A stretch of 64,000 bases of DNA, taken from the NCBI RefSeq assembly GCF_001570945.1, contig NZ_BCSQ01000010.1, positions 1-64,000 on the forward strand, read 5' to 3'. Of this stretch, positions 1-8,005 are shown piece after piece. The position numbers were made by a program, and so were the translations under genes. The notes under the pieces were generated by a model. That model worked only from the letters and a program-made list of their open reading frames with translations, ran no database searches and was not told the DNA's origin. The first letter of the stretch is position 1; each line of letters begins with the position of its first letter. Source of the DNA: Janibacter anophelis NBRC 107843. Lineage in GTDB: Bacteria; Actinomycetota; Actinomycetes; Actinomycetales; Dermatophilaceae.

Positions 1-94
1 CTGAGGAGGTTGCGCAGCAACCGTGACCACGGTGCCTGAGGAGGTTGCGCAGCAACCGTGACCACGGTGCCTGAGGAGGTTGCGCAGCAACCGT
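1..94. repeat. 35-bp tandem repeat, REP-like, cut by window edge
   Basis: Two complete 35-bp units (1-35, 36-70) and a 24-bp third copy (71-94) in direct tandem; the array may extend beyond the window. Each full unit contains a small hairpin (GGTTGC-GCA-GCAACC) and a second inverted repeat (CCGTG-AC-CACGG). The last copy runs into GTCTCGAAGG. The same outer pieces, CTGAGGAG and GTCTCGAAGG, bracket a different core at 40971-41010, so this is a dispersed family, locally amplified here just upstream of the gene starting at 119. Confidence 0.85.
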
Positions 95-118
95 CTCGAA
101 GGCTGGCAGGCTGAACCC

Positions 119-733
119 ATGACCGATGCTTGGGAACTCGTCCATGCCGAGCGTGCCGCCTTGGCCGCCGACCTCGAGGCGCTGACGGACGAGCAGTGGC
201 GCACCCCGTCGCTCTGCGCGGGCTGGAGCGTCCACGACGTCGCGGCCCACCTCGTCGACAACGCGCTCGCCACCCCGGTCGGCGTGGTGTGGGCGATGGC
301 GCGGGCGCGAGGCAACTTCGACCGGCAGAACCAGCAGGGCATGGAGCGGCAGCGCGGCGCCACCCCCCGGGAGACCCTCAGCCGGCTGCGCGAGGTCGCA
401 CCGCGGCGCAGCGGCCCGCCCGCCCCGGTCGACAGCCGGCTCGTCGAGGAGGTCCTCCACGGTGAGGACATCCGTCGCCCGCTCGGCATCTGGCACGACT
501 ACTCGGCCGAGGGCGTCGAGCGCGCGCTGCGCTACCAGGCCCGAGTGTCCGAGGGACTCGGTGGCGCCCGTCAGCGCGCCGAGCGGGTGACCCTCCACGC
601 GACCGACCTCGACGTGACGATCGGCGACGGCCCCCAGGTGCGCGGGTCGGCGCTCAATCTGCTCATGGCGATCTCCGGTCGCGACGCGGCGCTCAAGGAC
701 CTCGAGGGGCCCGGGGTGGATCTGCTGCGCTGA
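119..733 (+). CDS. Maleylpyruvate isomerase/DinB-type mycothiol-dependent family protein
   Basis: A 204-residue protein. The N-terminal third has the hallmark of the mycothiol-dependent maleylpyruvate isomerase (MDMPI, DinB_2-like) family: an opening helix, then CAGWSVHDVAAHL at about residues 38-50, where the His of AAHL is normally a metal ligand. A second His (LHATDLD) lies in the C-terminal part. Family members use mycothiol as a cofactor or thiol donor in actinobacteria; the substrate of this one cannot be read. The ATG at 119 is chosen because it opens directly into the conserved helix; an upstream in-frame start at 80 would lie inside the repeat. It converges on the cholesterol oxidase gene. 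A distant family relative lies at 40157-40957. Confidence 0.8.
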   Translation: MTDAWELVHAERAALAADLEALTDEQWRTPSLCAGWSVHDVAAHLVDNALATPVGVVWAMARARGNFDRQNQQGMERQRGATPRETLSRLREVAPRRSGPPAPVDSRLVEEVLHGEDIRRPLGIWHDYSAEGVERALRYQARVSEGLGGARQRAERVTLHATDLDVTIGDGPQVRGSALNLLMAISGRDAALKDLEGPGVDLLR

Positions 734-770
734 GCCGATCGACGCGCGAGCACCGACGTCCCGCCACCTG

Positions 771-796
771 CGAAGGGCGCGGGTCGCCCCCCTTCG
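771..796. terminator. Hairpin between convergent genes
   Basis: CGAAGGG (771-777) pairs with CCCTTCG (790-796) around a 12-base loop, between two genes that converge (ends at 733 and 814). There is no T-run. It is built from one forward and one reverse copy of the CGAAGGG motif that is over-represented throughout the window, so it may be a terminator or just two motif copies. Confidence 0.35.
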
Positions 797-813
797 TCCC
801 GTTGCCGTTGGTC

Positions 814-2463
814 CTACCGACCGTCGGCGATGACCTTGGCGATGTTGCGCTCGGCGAGCGCCGTGATCGTCAGGGACGGATTGGCCGTGCCGGTGCTCCC
901 TGGGATCGCCGCGCCGTCCATGACGTAGAGACCGGGGTAGCCCTTGACCCGACCGTAGTTGTCGGTGGTCTCACCGAGGACCGCGCCGCCGAGGGGGTGC
1001 GCGGTGAAGCTCGTCCCGACGTCCGGCAGGAGGATCGGCACGCCCGTCCCCACGCCATTGGCCTCGGCGATCTTGTCCTGCATGGCGCGCAGGGCCTCTT
1101 CGGCGCCCTTGTTGCCGTCCTTGGGCCAGTCGACGATGACGTCGTCCTTGGCCGCGCTGTGGACGAATCGGGCGCGCGTTGGGTCCATCGCCATGCCGAG
1201 CGAGCCGAGGATGCCGCCGTTGACCTGGAGGCCGAGGCTGTACCAGTTCTCCATGCGGGCGGGGATGTCGCCGGTCCGGTCGAGGATGGTCGAGGCGGAG
1301 GGCGAGCCCTGGGACAGGCCACCGGAGAGCCCGAGGAACTGCACCATCGCCGCATCACCGTTGGTGCCGAAGCCCTCGCCGACCGAGTCGTCGAGGCGCG
1401 GGAGCGTGCCCTCCGACCGGGCGCGCACGAGCAGCTCGGAGGTGCCGATGCTGCCGGCGCCGAGGACGAGCCGGTCGCAGGTGACGGTCCGCTCCTCCAG
1501 CACCGCGCCGGTGGGGTGGAGGATCCGCAGGTCGACGGTGTAGCGGCCGCGGCGGTCGCGCCCGATCCGGTCGACGACGTGCCAGTGGTGGATGCGCACC
1601 CGGCCGGTGGCCTCCGCCGCCGGCAGGTAGCTGAGGGTGAGGTCGCGCTTGGCGCCGTTGGCGTTGCCGTAGTTGCTCTCCCCGATCGTGGCCGACCGGC
1701 GCGAGCGACCCTGCAGCTCCTGGCGGACGACGTCCCAGTCCCAGATGCCGTCCAGCTTGGTGGTCTCGTAGCCGGCGTTGCGGACGTGCCGGTCCCAGCG
1801 CCGGGAGTGGCCGAAGGGGGCGGACCTGTAGACGTCGTCCGGCATCGGGGAGGCCTTGAGCATGGCGCGGGCCCTCGGATACCACTTCTCGTGCATCTCG
1901 CGCTGGCTGACGGTCGTGCCGAAGAGGTGCTCGAAGTACTGCTTCGGCGGCTCGAGCAGCACGCCGGTGAAGACGATGGAGCCACCACCGACGGCTGCGG
2001 CGCGCCAGACGCGCAGGTGCTCGTAGACGGTGTCGTCGAAGACGCCGCCGAAGCGGTCGACGGGATGCGGCAGGCCGAGCAGGTCCTCGAAGGTGCGCTT
2101 GTGCCAGATGGCGCGCCCGTCCAGGGCGGTGTCGCCGGCATGGATCGGTCGCCACGGGTCGTGCGGCCAGCGGGAGCCGCGCTCGAGCATCGCGACCCGG
2201 GCGCCGGCCCGGCCGAGCCGGAGCGCGGCGACGCTCGCGCCGAATCCGGTCCCGATGACGATGACGTCGGTGTGGGAGGCGATCCGTGGTGGTGCCGTGA
2301 AGATCTCGGGGACCACGGCGCGGTGCTTGGTGTGGGCCAGCCGATCGACGAGGGTGGGGCCGGGGTCCTCAGGTGCGGCGGCGGCGCGGGCCGTGGTGGG
2401 CGCGGCGGCCGAGGCGGCGGCGCCGGTGGCACCGGCGATGAGCGAGCGACGACTGGGGTGCAT
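814..2463 (-). CDS. Secreted cholesterol oxidase (GMC-type flavoprotein)
   Basis: A 549-residue protein. It begins with a twin-arginine type signal (SRRSLIAG followed by an Ala-rich stretch to about residue 30), so it is probably exported folded with its flavin. The FAD-binding GTGFGAS is at residues 71-77. The C-terminus holds the class I cholesterol oxidase active-site pattern: His489 in TAHPLGG and Asn528 in GTANPSL, about the same spacing as the catalytic His/Asn of characterised enzymes. The family oxidises 3-beta-hydroxysterols to 3-keto-4-ene products with release of peroxide. It stands alone between convergent and same-strand genes, with no sterol catabolism cluster beside it, so a role in sterol modification rather than full degradation is possible. 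Confidence 0.9.
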   Translation of the reverse strand: MHPSRRSLIAGATGAAASAAAPTTARAAAAPEDPGPTLVDRLAHTKHRAVVPEIFTAPPRIASHTDVIVIGTGFGASVAALRLGRAGARVAMLERGSRWPHDPWRPIHAGDTALDGRAIWHKRTFEDLLGLPHPVDRFGGVFDDTVYEHLRVWRAAAVGGGSIVFTGVLLEPPKQYFEHLFGTTVSQREMHEKWYPRARAMLKASPMPDDVYRSAPFGHSRRWDRHVRNAGYETTKLDGIWDWDVVRQELQGRSRRSATIGESNYGNANGAKRDLTLSYLPAAEATGRVRIHHWHVVDRIGRDRRGRYTVDLRILHPTGAVLEERTVTCDRLVLGAGSIGTSELLVRARSEGTLPRLDDSVGEGFGTNGDAAMVQFLGLSGGLSQGSPSASTILDRTGDIPARMENWYSLGLQVNGGILGSLGMAMDPTRARFVHSAAKDDVIVDWPKDGNKGAEEALRAMQDKIAEANGVGTGVPILLPDVGTSFTAHPLGGAVLGETTDNYGRVKGYPGLYVMDGAAIPGSTGTANPSLTITALAERNIAKVIADGR

Positions 2464-2582
2464 CGGGACCTCCGAAGCGGCGCCGGACGCTCTCCGATCA
2501 CCGCCGTTGGTGAGTTAGTGACTCGAGAGTAACCAGATCCTGGGGGTCGCGCGCGGTGGGAGTGACGCGTCTCGCAGGCCGG

Positions 2583-3824
2583 TCAGGCCCAAGCGGCGGG
2601 TGCGCTCGCGTAGCCGGCCACCGGCTGCTCGAGGGTCCGTCCCTCCAGCGTGATGGGTGGCGGGACGGTCGTCAGGGGTCCGTACGGGGAGTCGACCTGC
2701 ACGACGCAGTCGGTGCTCGGCAGCAGCGGACGGTCCACGACCGGGGCGGCGAGGAGGTCGCGGGCGGCGCCGAGCAGGCTGACGCGGACGATCCCGCCGC
2801 GCCCCTGCGCGAGCAGGGACATGACGCCCGCGGCCATGCGGTAGCCGCTCGCGTGGTCGAGCGCCTGCACGGGCAGCGCGCCGGGACGGTCCGCGGAGCC
2901 GCACCGGACCGCGATCCCCGACGCGGCCTGGACGATGGAGTCGAAGCCGGAGCGCTGCGCCCACGGCCCCCCTTCGCCCCACGCCGAGAGGGAGGCGATG
3001 ACGAGGTCGGGCCGGTCGGCCGCCAGGGTCTGCGGGTCGAGGCCGAAGGGGGCCAACGACCCGGGGCGGTATCCGAGCAGCACGACATCGGCGGTGGCGA
3101 CGAGCTCGTGCAGGCGGGCCGCGTCGGTGCGCAGGTCGAGCTCGGTCGAACGCTTGCCCATCCCGTTGGACAGGTGGGCGTCGAGCAGCTCGGGCCGCTG
3201 CGGTGGGTCGACCCGGAGCACGTCGGCGCCCAGGCAGGCGAGGAGCTGCGAGCACGTCGGGCCGGCGATGACCCGGGTGAGGTCGAGGACCCGCAGGCCC
3301 TCCATGGCAGCCCCGGCGGGACGAAGGGGGGACCGCTTGCTCGTCGTGGTCGTGGTGGTCCACGGCTCGTCGGCCGTGGCCGCGCCATGGGGGTGCGCGC
3401 GCCACTCGTCCGGTGTCCGCACGACCGTGGCGATGCCCCGGTGGTCGGTGATGGTCGCCTCGATCTCGGCAGCCGGGGTGCTCGCGAGGACACGCTCGAG
3501 GTCGGCGCGCTCGGTGACGTCGTAGGCAGCCGTGATCGCCGCGGCGTGGTGGGGGTAGTTGCCGTGCAGGCGGACCCATCCGTCGGCGGCCTCGAAGAAG
3601 CCCGACAGTGGCGCCCAGACCTCGGGCTTGCGGCCGTCGACGAGCAGCCTCTCCACCGCGGCGAATGAGCACCTGATGAGGTCGGGAGTGGTGGCGACGT
3701 CGCCCGCCGATCCGCGTCGTGCTGCGAGCTCCCGCGACGCGGTCACGGCGGCACCGACCGACTCCCAGGCCAGCGCGCTGACGTCGAGGGGGCACTCCCA
3801 CAGTTCCCCCGGCACGGTGCTCAT
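2583..3824 (-). CDS. CaiB/BaiF (class III) CoA-transferase family protein
   Basis: A 413-residue protein. The central part (about residues 180-300) has the class III CoA-transferase core: LRVLDLTRVIAGP, LGADVLRVD, then a conserved region around ADVVLLGYRPGSL. The family moves CoA between acyl groups, but the substrate cannot be read. The first 150 residues are less typical and may be a degenerate second half-domain. The start at 3824 (MSTVPGELW) is preferred to a longer reading from 3977, because the extra 50 residues are low-complexity and cover the repeats of the upstream intergenic region. It diverges from the DUF222-HNH gene. The next gene on its strand, the oxidase ending at 814, starts 120 bp downstream, so co-transcription is possible but unproven. 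Confidence 0.8.
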   Translation of the reverse strand: MSTVPGELWECPLDVSALAWESVGAAVTASRELAARRGSAGDVATTPDLIRCSFAAVERLLVDGRKPEVWAPLSGFFEAADGWVRLHGNYPHHAAAITAAYDVTERADLERVLASTPAAEIEATITDHRGIATVVRTPDEWRAHPHGAATADEPWTTTTTTSKRSPLRPAGAAMEGLRVLDLTRVIAGPTCSQLLACLGADVLRVDPPQRPELLDAHLSNGMGKRSTELDLRTDAARLHELVATADVVLLGYRPGSLAPFGLDPQTLAADRPDLVIASLSAWGEGGPWAQRSGFDSIVQAASGIAVRCGSADRPGALPVQALDHASGYRMAAGVMSLLAQGRGGIVRVSLLGAARDLLAAPVVDRPLLPSTDCVVQVDSPYGPLTTVPPPITLEGRTLEQPVAGYASAPAAWA

Positions 3825-3887
3825 GCGACCACGGTAGACCCTGTCGTCGTCCTCGCCGGTGGTCGTCGCGGAGGGGCCACCTCGTCC

Positions 3888-4006
3888 CCATCCGCGGGTC
3901 GACGTGTCCACATCGAGGGGTCGACTGTCCACATCTGCGGGTCGAAGGGAGTGCTTGTCCCCAGGTCGTCTCGGCACCGGAGCGTTGTCGGTGGTCGTAC
4001 ATACGA
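3888..4006. promoter_or_regulatory. Divergent intergenic region with short repeats and an inverted repeat
   Basis: Three imperfect copies of a CATCYGCGGGTCGA core lie at about 3889-3946, the outer two being the best matches. A perfect short inverted repeat TCGTA-CA-TACGA sits at 3995-4006, eight bases before the ATG of the DUF222-HNH gene. Its position suits an operator for that gene. It does not match the usual actinobacterial LexA box (TCGAAC-N4-GTTCGA), so I assign no regulator. Confidence 0.35.
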
Positions 4007-4013
4007 TCGAGGT

Positions 4014-5636
4014 ATGTCAGAGGCGACGGTGCGGTACGCGGATCCGGGAGTGGTCCCGGGGCTGCGGGATGCGCTGCGGTCCTTGATATCGAGTGACACC
4101 GACAGCGTGTGGCAGCTGCCCGACGCGGAGGTCGCGGAGGCCTTGGCCGTGATCGGGCAGCTCCGGCAGTTGCTGGAGGTGGCCGAGGTCGCGGTGGTGC
4201 GTGAGGGCGTGACGCGGGGCCTGCCGACGCAGTCCTCGTGGTCGCCCACCGACTGGGTCGGTGTCCACGAGGGTCGCCGCGCCCCGCGCCCCACGATCCG
4301 CCACGCCGCGTCGGTGGTCCGCCTGGCCAAGGCCGCCACTGGCTCGACCAGTGGACCGCTGACCCCGACCTCCCCGGACCCCGCAGCGGCGACCGGTCCT
4401 GATGGGGCCGGGCAGACGGGTGCGACCGGGGCTGACGACGCGTCCGGGGCTGACGACGGGACTGCCTCGACGGACGGGGAGGGCGGTGCGGACGGTGCCG
4501 GCGCCGCGCCCCGCGTGGAGGGGCTCTCGGGGGTGCTGGGGGCGTTCGCCGCCGGGGAGCTGCCGTTGGGCAAGGCCGATCAGTTGGTGCGCTTCCACCA
4601 GGGCGTGGAGCGGGTGGCCGACCCGCAGCTGCTCCAGCAGGACCTGGCGCAACTGCTGGCCGGGGCCAAGGACGACATCGTCGCCACCGGGCCGGACGGG
4701 CGCGTGACCCAGCGGGTGCCCGGCCTGGACGAAAAGAAGCTGGCCGCCGGCATCTCGATGACCACCCGGATGCTGCGCCCGGACAAGGACCAGCGCGACG
4801 AGGATGAGCGGCAGAAGGCGTCCCGGTCGTTGACCCAGCACACCGACGCGTGCGGCATGACCCGGTACAAGCTCGTCCTGGACCCCGAGGGCGCCGCGAT
4901 CATCGACGCCGCGGTCGCGGCGCTGTCCGACCCGGTCAAAGGCCCCGACGGCGAACCCGACGAGCGCACCCCGGCCCGCCGCCGCGCCGACGCGCTGCTG
5001 GCCATCGTCGGGCGCGGGGTCTCCTCGCCCGGACAGGCGCCCAAGAGCGACAAGGCCCAGGTGCTCGTCACCATCAGCCTCGCCGCGCTGACCAGCGACC
5101 TGGCCACCGGCCGGTGCGGGGCCTGCGGCCAGGACCTGCCCGCCCACCCCTTCGGGACGGGGCTGATCCCCTTCGGGCCCGGCGCGACCCCCTTCGGTCC
5201 ACATGGCGCCACCGCCGGAGGCTCGAGCGGAGGCTCGAGCGGACCCGCAGGGTGCCACCGGCCCGGGCACGCCGGAGGGCTGACCGCTACCGGGCAGGTC
5301 CTGGCGCCCACCGCCGTGCGCAAGCTGGCCTGCGAGGCCGGGATCGTCCCCGCGATCCTGGGCACCGACGGCGAGCTCCTCGACCTCGGCCGAGCCGCCC
5401 GCTACTTCACCCCCGGCCAGAAGCGGGCCCTGTACCTGCGCGACGGCGGCTGCACCTACCCCGGTTGCACCATGCCTGCCCACTGGAGCGACGCCCACCA
5501 CCTCCAGTACTGGTCCCTCGGCGGCGCGAGCGACCTCGACAACGCCGCGCTGCTCTGCGAGCGCCACCACACCAAGGTCCACGCCCACGGCCTGACCGCC
5601 ACCGTCACCTCCTCCGGCGTCACCTGGCACACCTAG
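4014..5636 (+). CDS. DUF222 / HNH endonuclease domain protein (13E12-repeat type)
   Basis: A 540-residue protein. The N-terminal two thirds match the DUF222 architecture: an early helical region, QLPDAEVAEALAVIGQLR near residue 40, an Ala/Gly/Asp-rich linker, then a second helical block. The C-terminus is an HNH nuclease fold: CTYPGC, HWSDAHHLQYWSLGG and LLCERHHTKVH, with paired Cys for a zinc knuckle and the catalytic His in DAHH. Such genes are multicopy in many actinobacteria and their role is unsettled. A Gly/Pro/Ser linker (about residues 378-405) contains three PFG repeats, each encoded by CCCTTCGG, plus two GGSSGGSSG-like units, so the over-represented CCCTTCG motif is built into this linker. 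Start 4014 is the first ATG after the inverted repeat. Confidence 0.85.
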   Translation: MSEATVRYADPGVVPGLRDALRSLISSDTDSVWQLPDAEVAEALAVIGQLRQLLEVAEVAVVREGVTRGLPTQSSWSPTDWVGVHEGRRAPRPTIRHAASVVRLAKAATGSTSGPLTPTSPDPAAATGPDGAGQTGATGADDASGADDGTASTDGEGGADGAGAAPRVEGLSGVLGAFAAGELPLGKADQLVRFHQGVERVADPQLLQQDLAQLLAGAKDDIVATGPDGRVTQRVPGLDEKKLAAGISMTTRMLRPDKDQRDEDERQKASRSLTQHTDACGMTRYKLVLDPEGAAIIDAAVAALSDPVKGPDGEPDERTPARRRADALLAIVGRGVSSPGQAPKSDKAQVLVTISLAALTSDLATGRCGACGQDLPAHPFGTGLIPFGPGATPFGPHGATAGGSSGGSSGPAGCHRPGHAGGLTATGQVLAPTAVRKLACEAGIVPAILGTDGELLDLGRAARYFTPGQKRALYLRDGGCTYPGCTMPAHWSDAHHLQYWSLGGASDLDNAALLCERHHTKVHAHGLTATVTSSGVTWHT

Positions 5637-5728
5637 CCACCACGCCCCGCACCCGGCCCCGGATGGGCCGGGTCACAGGCATGAGCGAGGGCCCTCCCTG
5701 CGCATCGGGGGCTGTATACGCTGACCGG

Positions 5729-6667
5729 ATGCGTCTCAAGCCCGGCCGTCCGGACCTCGCCACCTTCGCCTCCCGCCACGACGTCCCGGTCGCTGGGGAG
5801 GGTCGGTTGGCGGTGACCTTCCTGGGGGTCTCGACGCTGCTCGTCCAGGACGGGGACTCCGCGGTGATGACCGATGGGTTCTTCTCCCGGCCGGGACTGC
5901 TCCAGGTGGGCCTGGGCAAGGTCGCGCCCCACCTTGACCGCATCGACGCAGCCCTGGACCGGGCTCTCGGTGATGCCGGCCTCGACGGGCTGGATGCCGT
6001 CATGCCCGTCCACAGCCACTACGACCACGCCCTCGACTCCGCCGTCGTCGCCGACCGCACGGGCGCCCTCCTCATCGGCGGTGAGTCGACCGCCAACGTG
6101 GGCGTCGGTGGCGGTCTCGCCCCCGACCGCATCCGCGTCGTCGCGTCCGGCGACACGGTGGAGTGCGGCGCCTTCTCGCTGACCTTCGTCGCGTCGAGCC
6201 ACTGCCCACCGGACCGCTTCCCGGGCACCATCGACGCGCCCGTGACCCCGCCGGCCAAGGTCGGCGCGTACCGCTGCGGGGAGGCGTGGTCGATCCTGCT
6301 CACCCACCGCAGCGGTCGGACCGCGCTGCTCCAGGGCAGCGCCGGGTACGTGCCCGGGTCGCTCGCCGGCCACGACGCCGAGGTCGCCTACCTCGGCGTC
6401 GGGCAGCTGGGGGTGCAGCCGCTGGAGTACCTCGAGGCCTACTGGGAGCACACGGTCCGGGCCGTCGGGGCGCGCCGGGTGGTGCTGATCCACTGGGACG
6501 ACTTCTTCCGCCCGCTCGACCGGCCGCTGCACGCACTGCCCTACGCGGGCGACGACCTGGACATCACCATGAACGTCCTCGGACGCCTCGCCGACGAGGA
6601 CGGCGTCGCCCTCCACCTGCCCCGGCTCTGGCAGCGCGAGGATCCCTGGGCCGGTCTCGACGGCTGA
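5729..6667 (+). CDS. MBL-fold metallo-hydrolase
   Basis: A 312-residue protein with the metallo-beta-lactamase core motif HSHYDH at residues 95-100, a later His in SSHCPPDRF and another in the C-terminal VVLIHWDDFF. Together these give a plausible two-metal hydrolase site. It resembles the UlaG/RomA-like branch of the superfamily in using HxHYDH; the substrate is unknown. Start 5729 (MRLKPGRPDL) is favoured over a longer start at 5682. A TATACG hexamer at 5715-5720 suggests a promoter very close to the start, so translation could be leaderless. No partner gene lies on the same strand within 300 bp downstream. Confidence 0.75.
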   Translation: MRLKPGRPDLATFASRHDVPVAGEGRLAVTFLGVSTLLVQDGDSAVMTDGFFSRPGLLQVGLGKVAPHLDRIDAALDRALGDAGLDGLDAVMPVHSHYDHALDSAVVADRTGALLIGGESTANVGVGGGLAPDRIRVVASGDTVECGAFSLTFVASSHCPPDRFPGTIDAPVTPPAKVGAYRCGEAWSILLTHRSGRTALLQGSAGYVPGSLAGHDAEVAYLGVGQLGVQPLEYLEAYWEHTVRAVGARRVVLIHWDDFFRPLDRPLHALPYAGDDLDITMNVLGRLADEDGVALHLPRLWQREDPWAGLDG

Positions 6668-6679
6668 TACCGCGGCAGG

Positions 6680-7771
6680 TCAGGCGGGCGGCGCCGGTGG
6701 GTCCTTCGCCACTACGGGCGCCGCGACGGTGGCGGGGGCGCTGCGCTCGAGGGAGCCGAGCGCGTGGAAGAGCCGTCCGCCCGGGATGGTGACCCGCCGA
6801 CTCACCGCAGCGACGGCCGCGAGGATGAGGAACCCGGAGATCAGCTTGTCGACGATCGACATGAAGAGGTTGGCGCCGTAGACGGCGAGCGCGTGTGGCG
6901 CGCCGAAGTCCACGAGCGTGTCGACCAGTGAGGCCTCATGCCCGTTGTCCCCGTCGAAGAGGAGCAGCAGGATCGGTGCGGCCAGGGCCGTACAGGCCGT
7001 GGCGACGACGATCGTCAGGGCGAGGTACCGGCCGAGTGAGCTCCCCCAGCCGAGGGAGCGCACACCAAGGCCCCAGATCAGTGCGCCGAGGACGTTGACC
7101 AGGAGGAAGGGGAGGGTCTCGGCGCCGTGGACGGTCGTCCCGACCACGTGGGTCGCGATGGCGACGGCAACCCCGTACCAGGGGCCGAGGGCAATGGCTG
7201 CGATGCCCGTCCCGGTCATGTCGAGGAAGAAGGGGAGGTGGAAGACGTCCACCACGACGTAGCCGAGCAGGTTGGTCACGAGGCAGGCGAGGGTCAGGAC
7301 GAGCGGGTGCCGCAGGCGTGGTGACCCGGGTGTCTCGGTCGGGTCCTTCGTGGCCCGGGGCGGGGCGTCCGTCTCCTTCACGCTCTCACCTGGGTCGACC
7401 GGATCTGTCCCGACTGTGGCCGAATCGTCGGGCGCCAGGTCCGTCGCGGCGTGGCGCCCGGTGGTCTCCACGGCGAGGCGGGTGGTCAGGCATCGCCGGC
7501 GGAAGGAGGCGGCATCACCGTCGAGGGCTTCGGCGATGTCGGCCACGAGCTCGGGGTCGAGACGGGCGCGGCCCGGGCGGAAGGCGTCGTAGACGGTGGT
7601 GCGGGCCGGCCGGGCCACCGCCTCGCTCAGGCCGCGCTCCTGACGGGCGGCGGTCACCCGACGCACGATCTCCGCATAGGAGGGGGCGCCGGCGGTGGCG
7701 CGCAGCACCTGGAGGTCGCGCACGATCTGGTCGACACCGTGACCGCCACGAGGGTGACCTGTCCCGCTCAT
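6680..7771 (-). CDS. HTH-like N-terminus fused to an ECF-transporter S-component-like membrane protein
   Basis: A 363-residue protein. Residues 1 to about 95 form a soluble helical domain of the kind found at the N-terminus of XRE/HTH-type actinobacterial regulators (VLRATAGAPSYAEIVRRV, then TTVYDAFRPGRARLDPELV). An Asp/Pro/Thr-rich linker follows to about residue 145. The remainder carries five or six hydrophobic segments with a pattern recalling small-molecule ECF S-components (LDMTGTGIAAIALGPWYGVAVA). No ECF ATPase or T-component is nearby. It may be a membrane-anchored regulator that senses a ligand through its S-like domain; that is inference. ATG 7771 follows GGGGAGC; a GTG at 7783 is an alternative. 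It diverges from the lipoprotein gene at 8006. Confidence 0.6.
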   Translation of the reverse strand: MSGTGHPRGGHGVDQIVRDLQVLRATAGAPSYAEIVRRVTAARQERGLSEAVARPARTTVYDAFRPGRARLDPELVADIAEALDGDAASFRRRCLTTRLAVETTGRHAATDLAPDDSATVGTDPVDPGESVKETDAPPRATKDPTETPGSPRLRHPLVLTLACLVTNLLGYVVVDVFHLPFFLDMTGTGIAAIALGPWYGVAVAIATHVVGTTVHGAETLPFLLVNVLGALIWGLGVRSLGWGSSLGRYLALTIVVATACTALAAPILLLLFDGDNGHEASLVDTLVDFGAPHALAVYGANLFMSIVDKLISGFLILAAVAAVSRRVTIPGGRLFHALGSLERSAPATVAAPVVAKDPPAPPA

Positions 7772-8005
7772 GCTGCTCCCCACATGCCATACCGGGCCCG
7801 ATTGACCCTCTTGGGTGCACAGCGACGTCGCACCGTCCTGTGCGTCGCGACTCTAGCCCGCGACCAGCGTGTTCGCGATCGTCCGAGCCTGTTCGGAGTC
7901 GTTCGGGAAGGTGTCCGAGTGCGGTACATAGCCGATCTCGCTCCCTACTCTGTCGCCGGAAGCGAGGGCCACGCCGGCTCCTCCATGCGCCGCCAGAGGA
8001 TTGCC

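Noticed and set aside
802-2532. 576-codon open frame opposite the cholesterol oxidase
   Set aside because: The opposite strand encodes an intact enzyme with signal, FAD loop and active-site residues; this frame has none.
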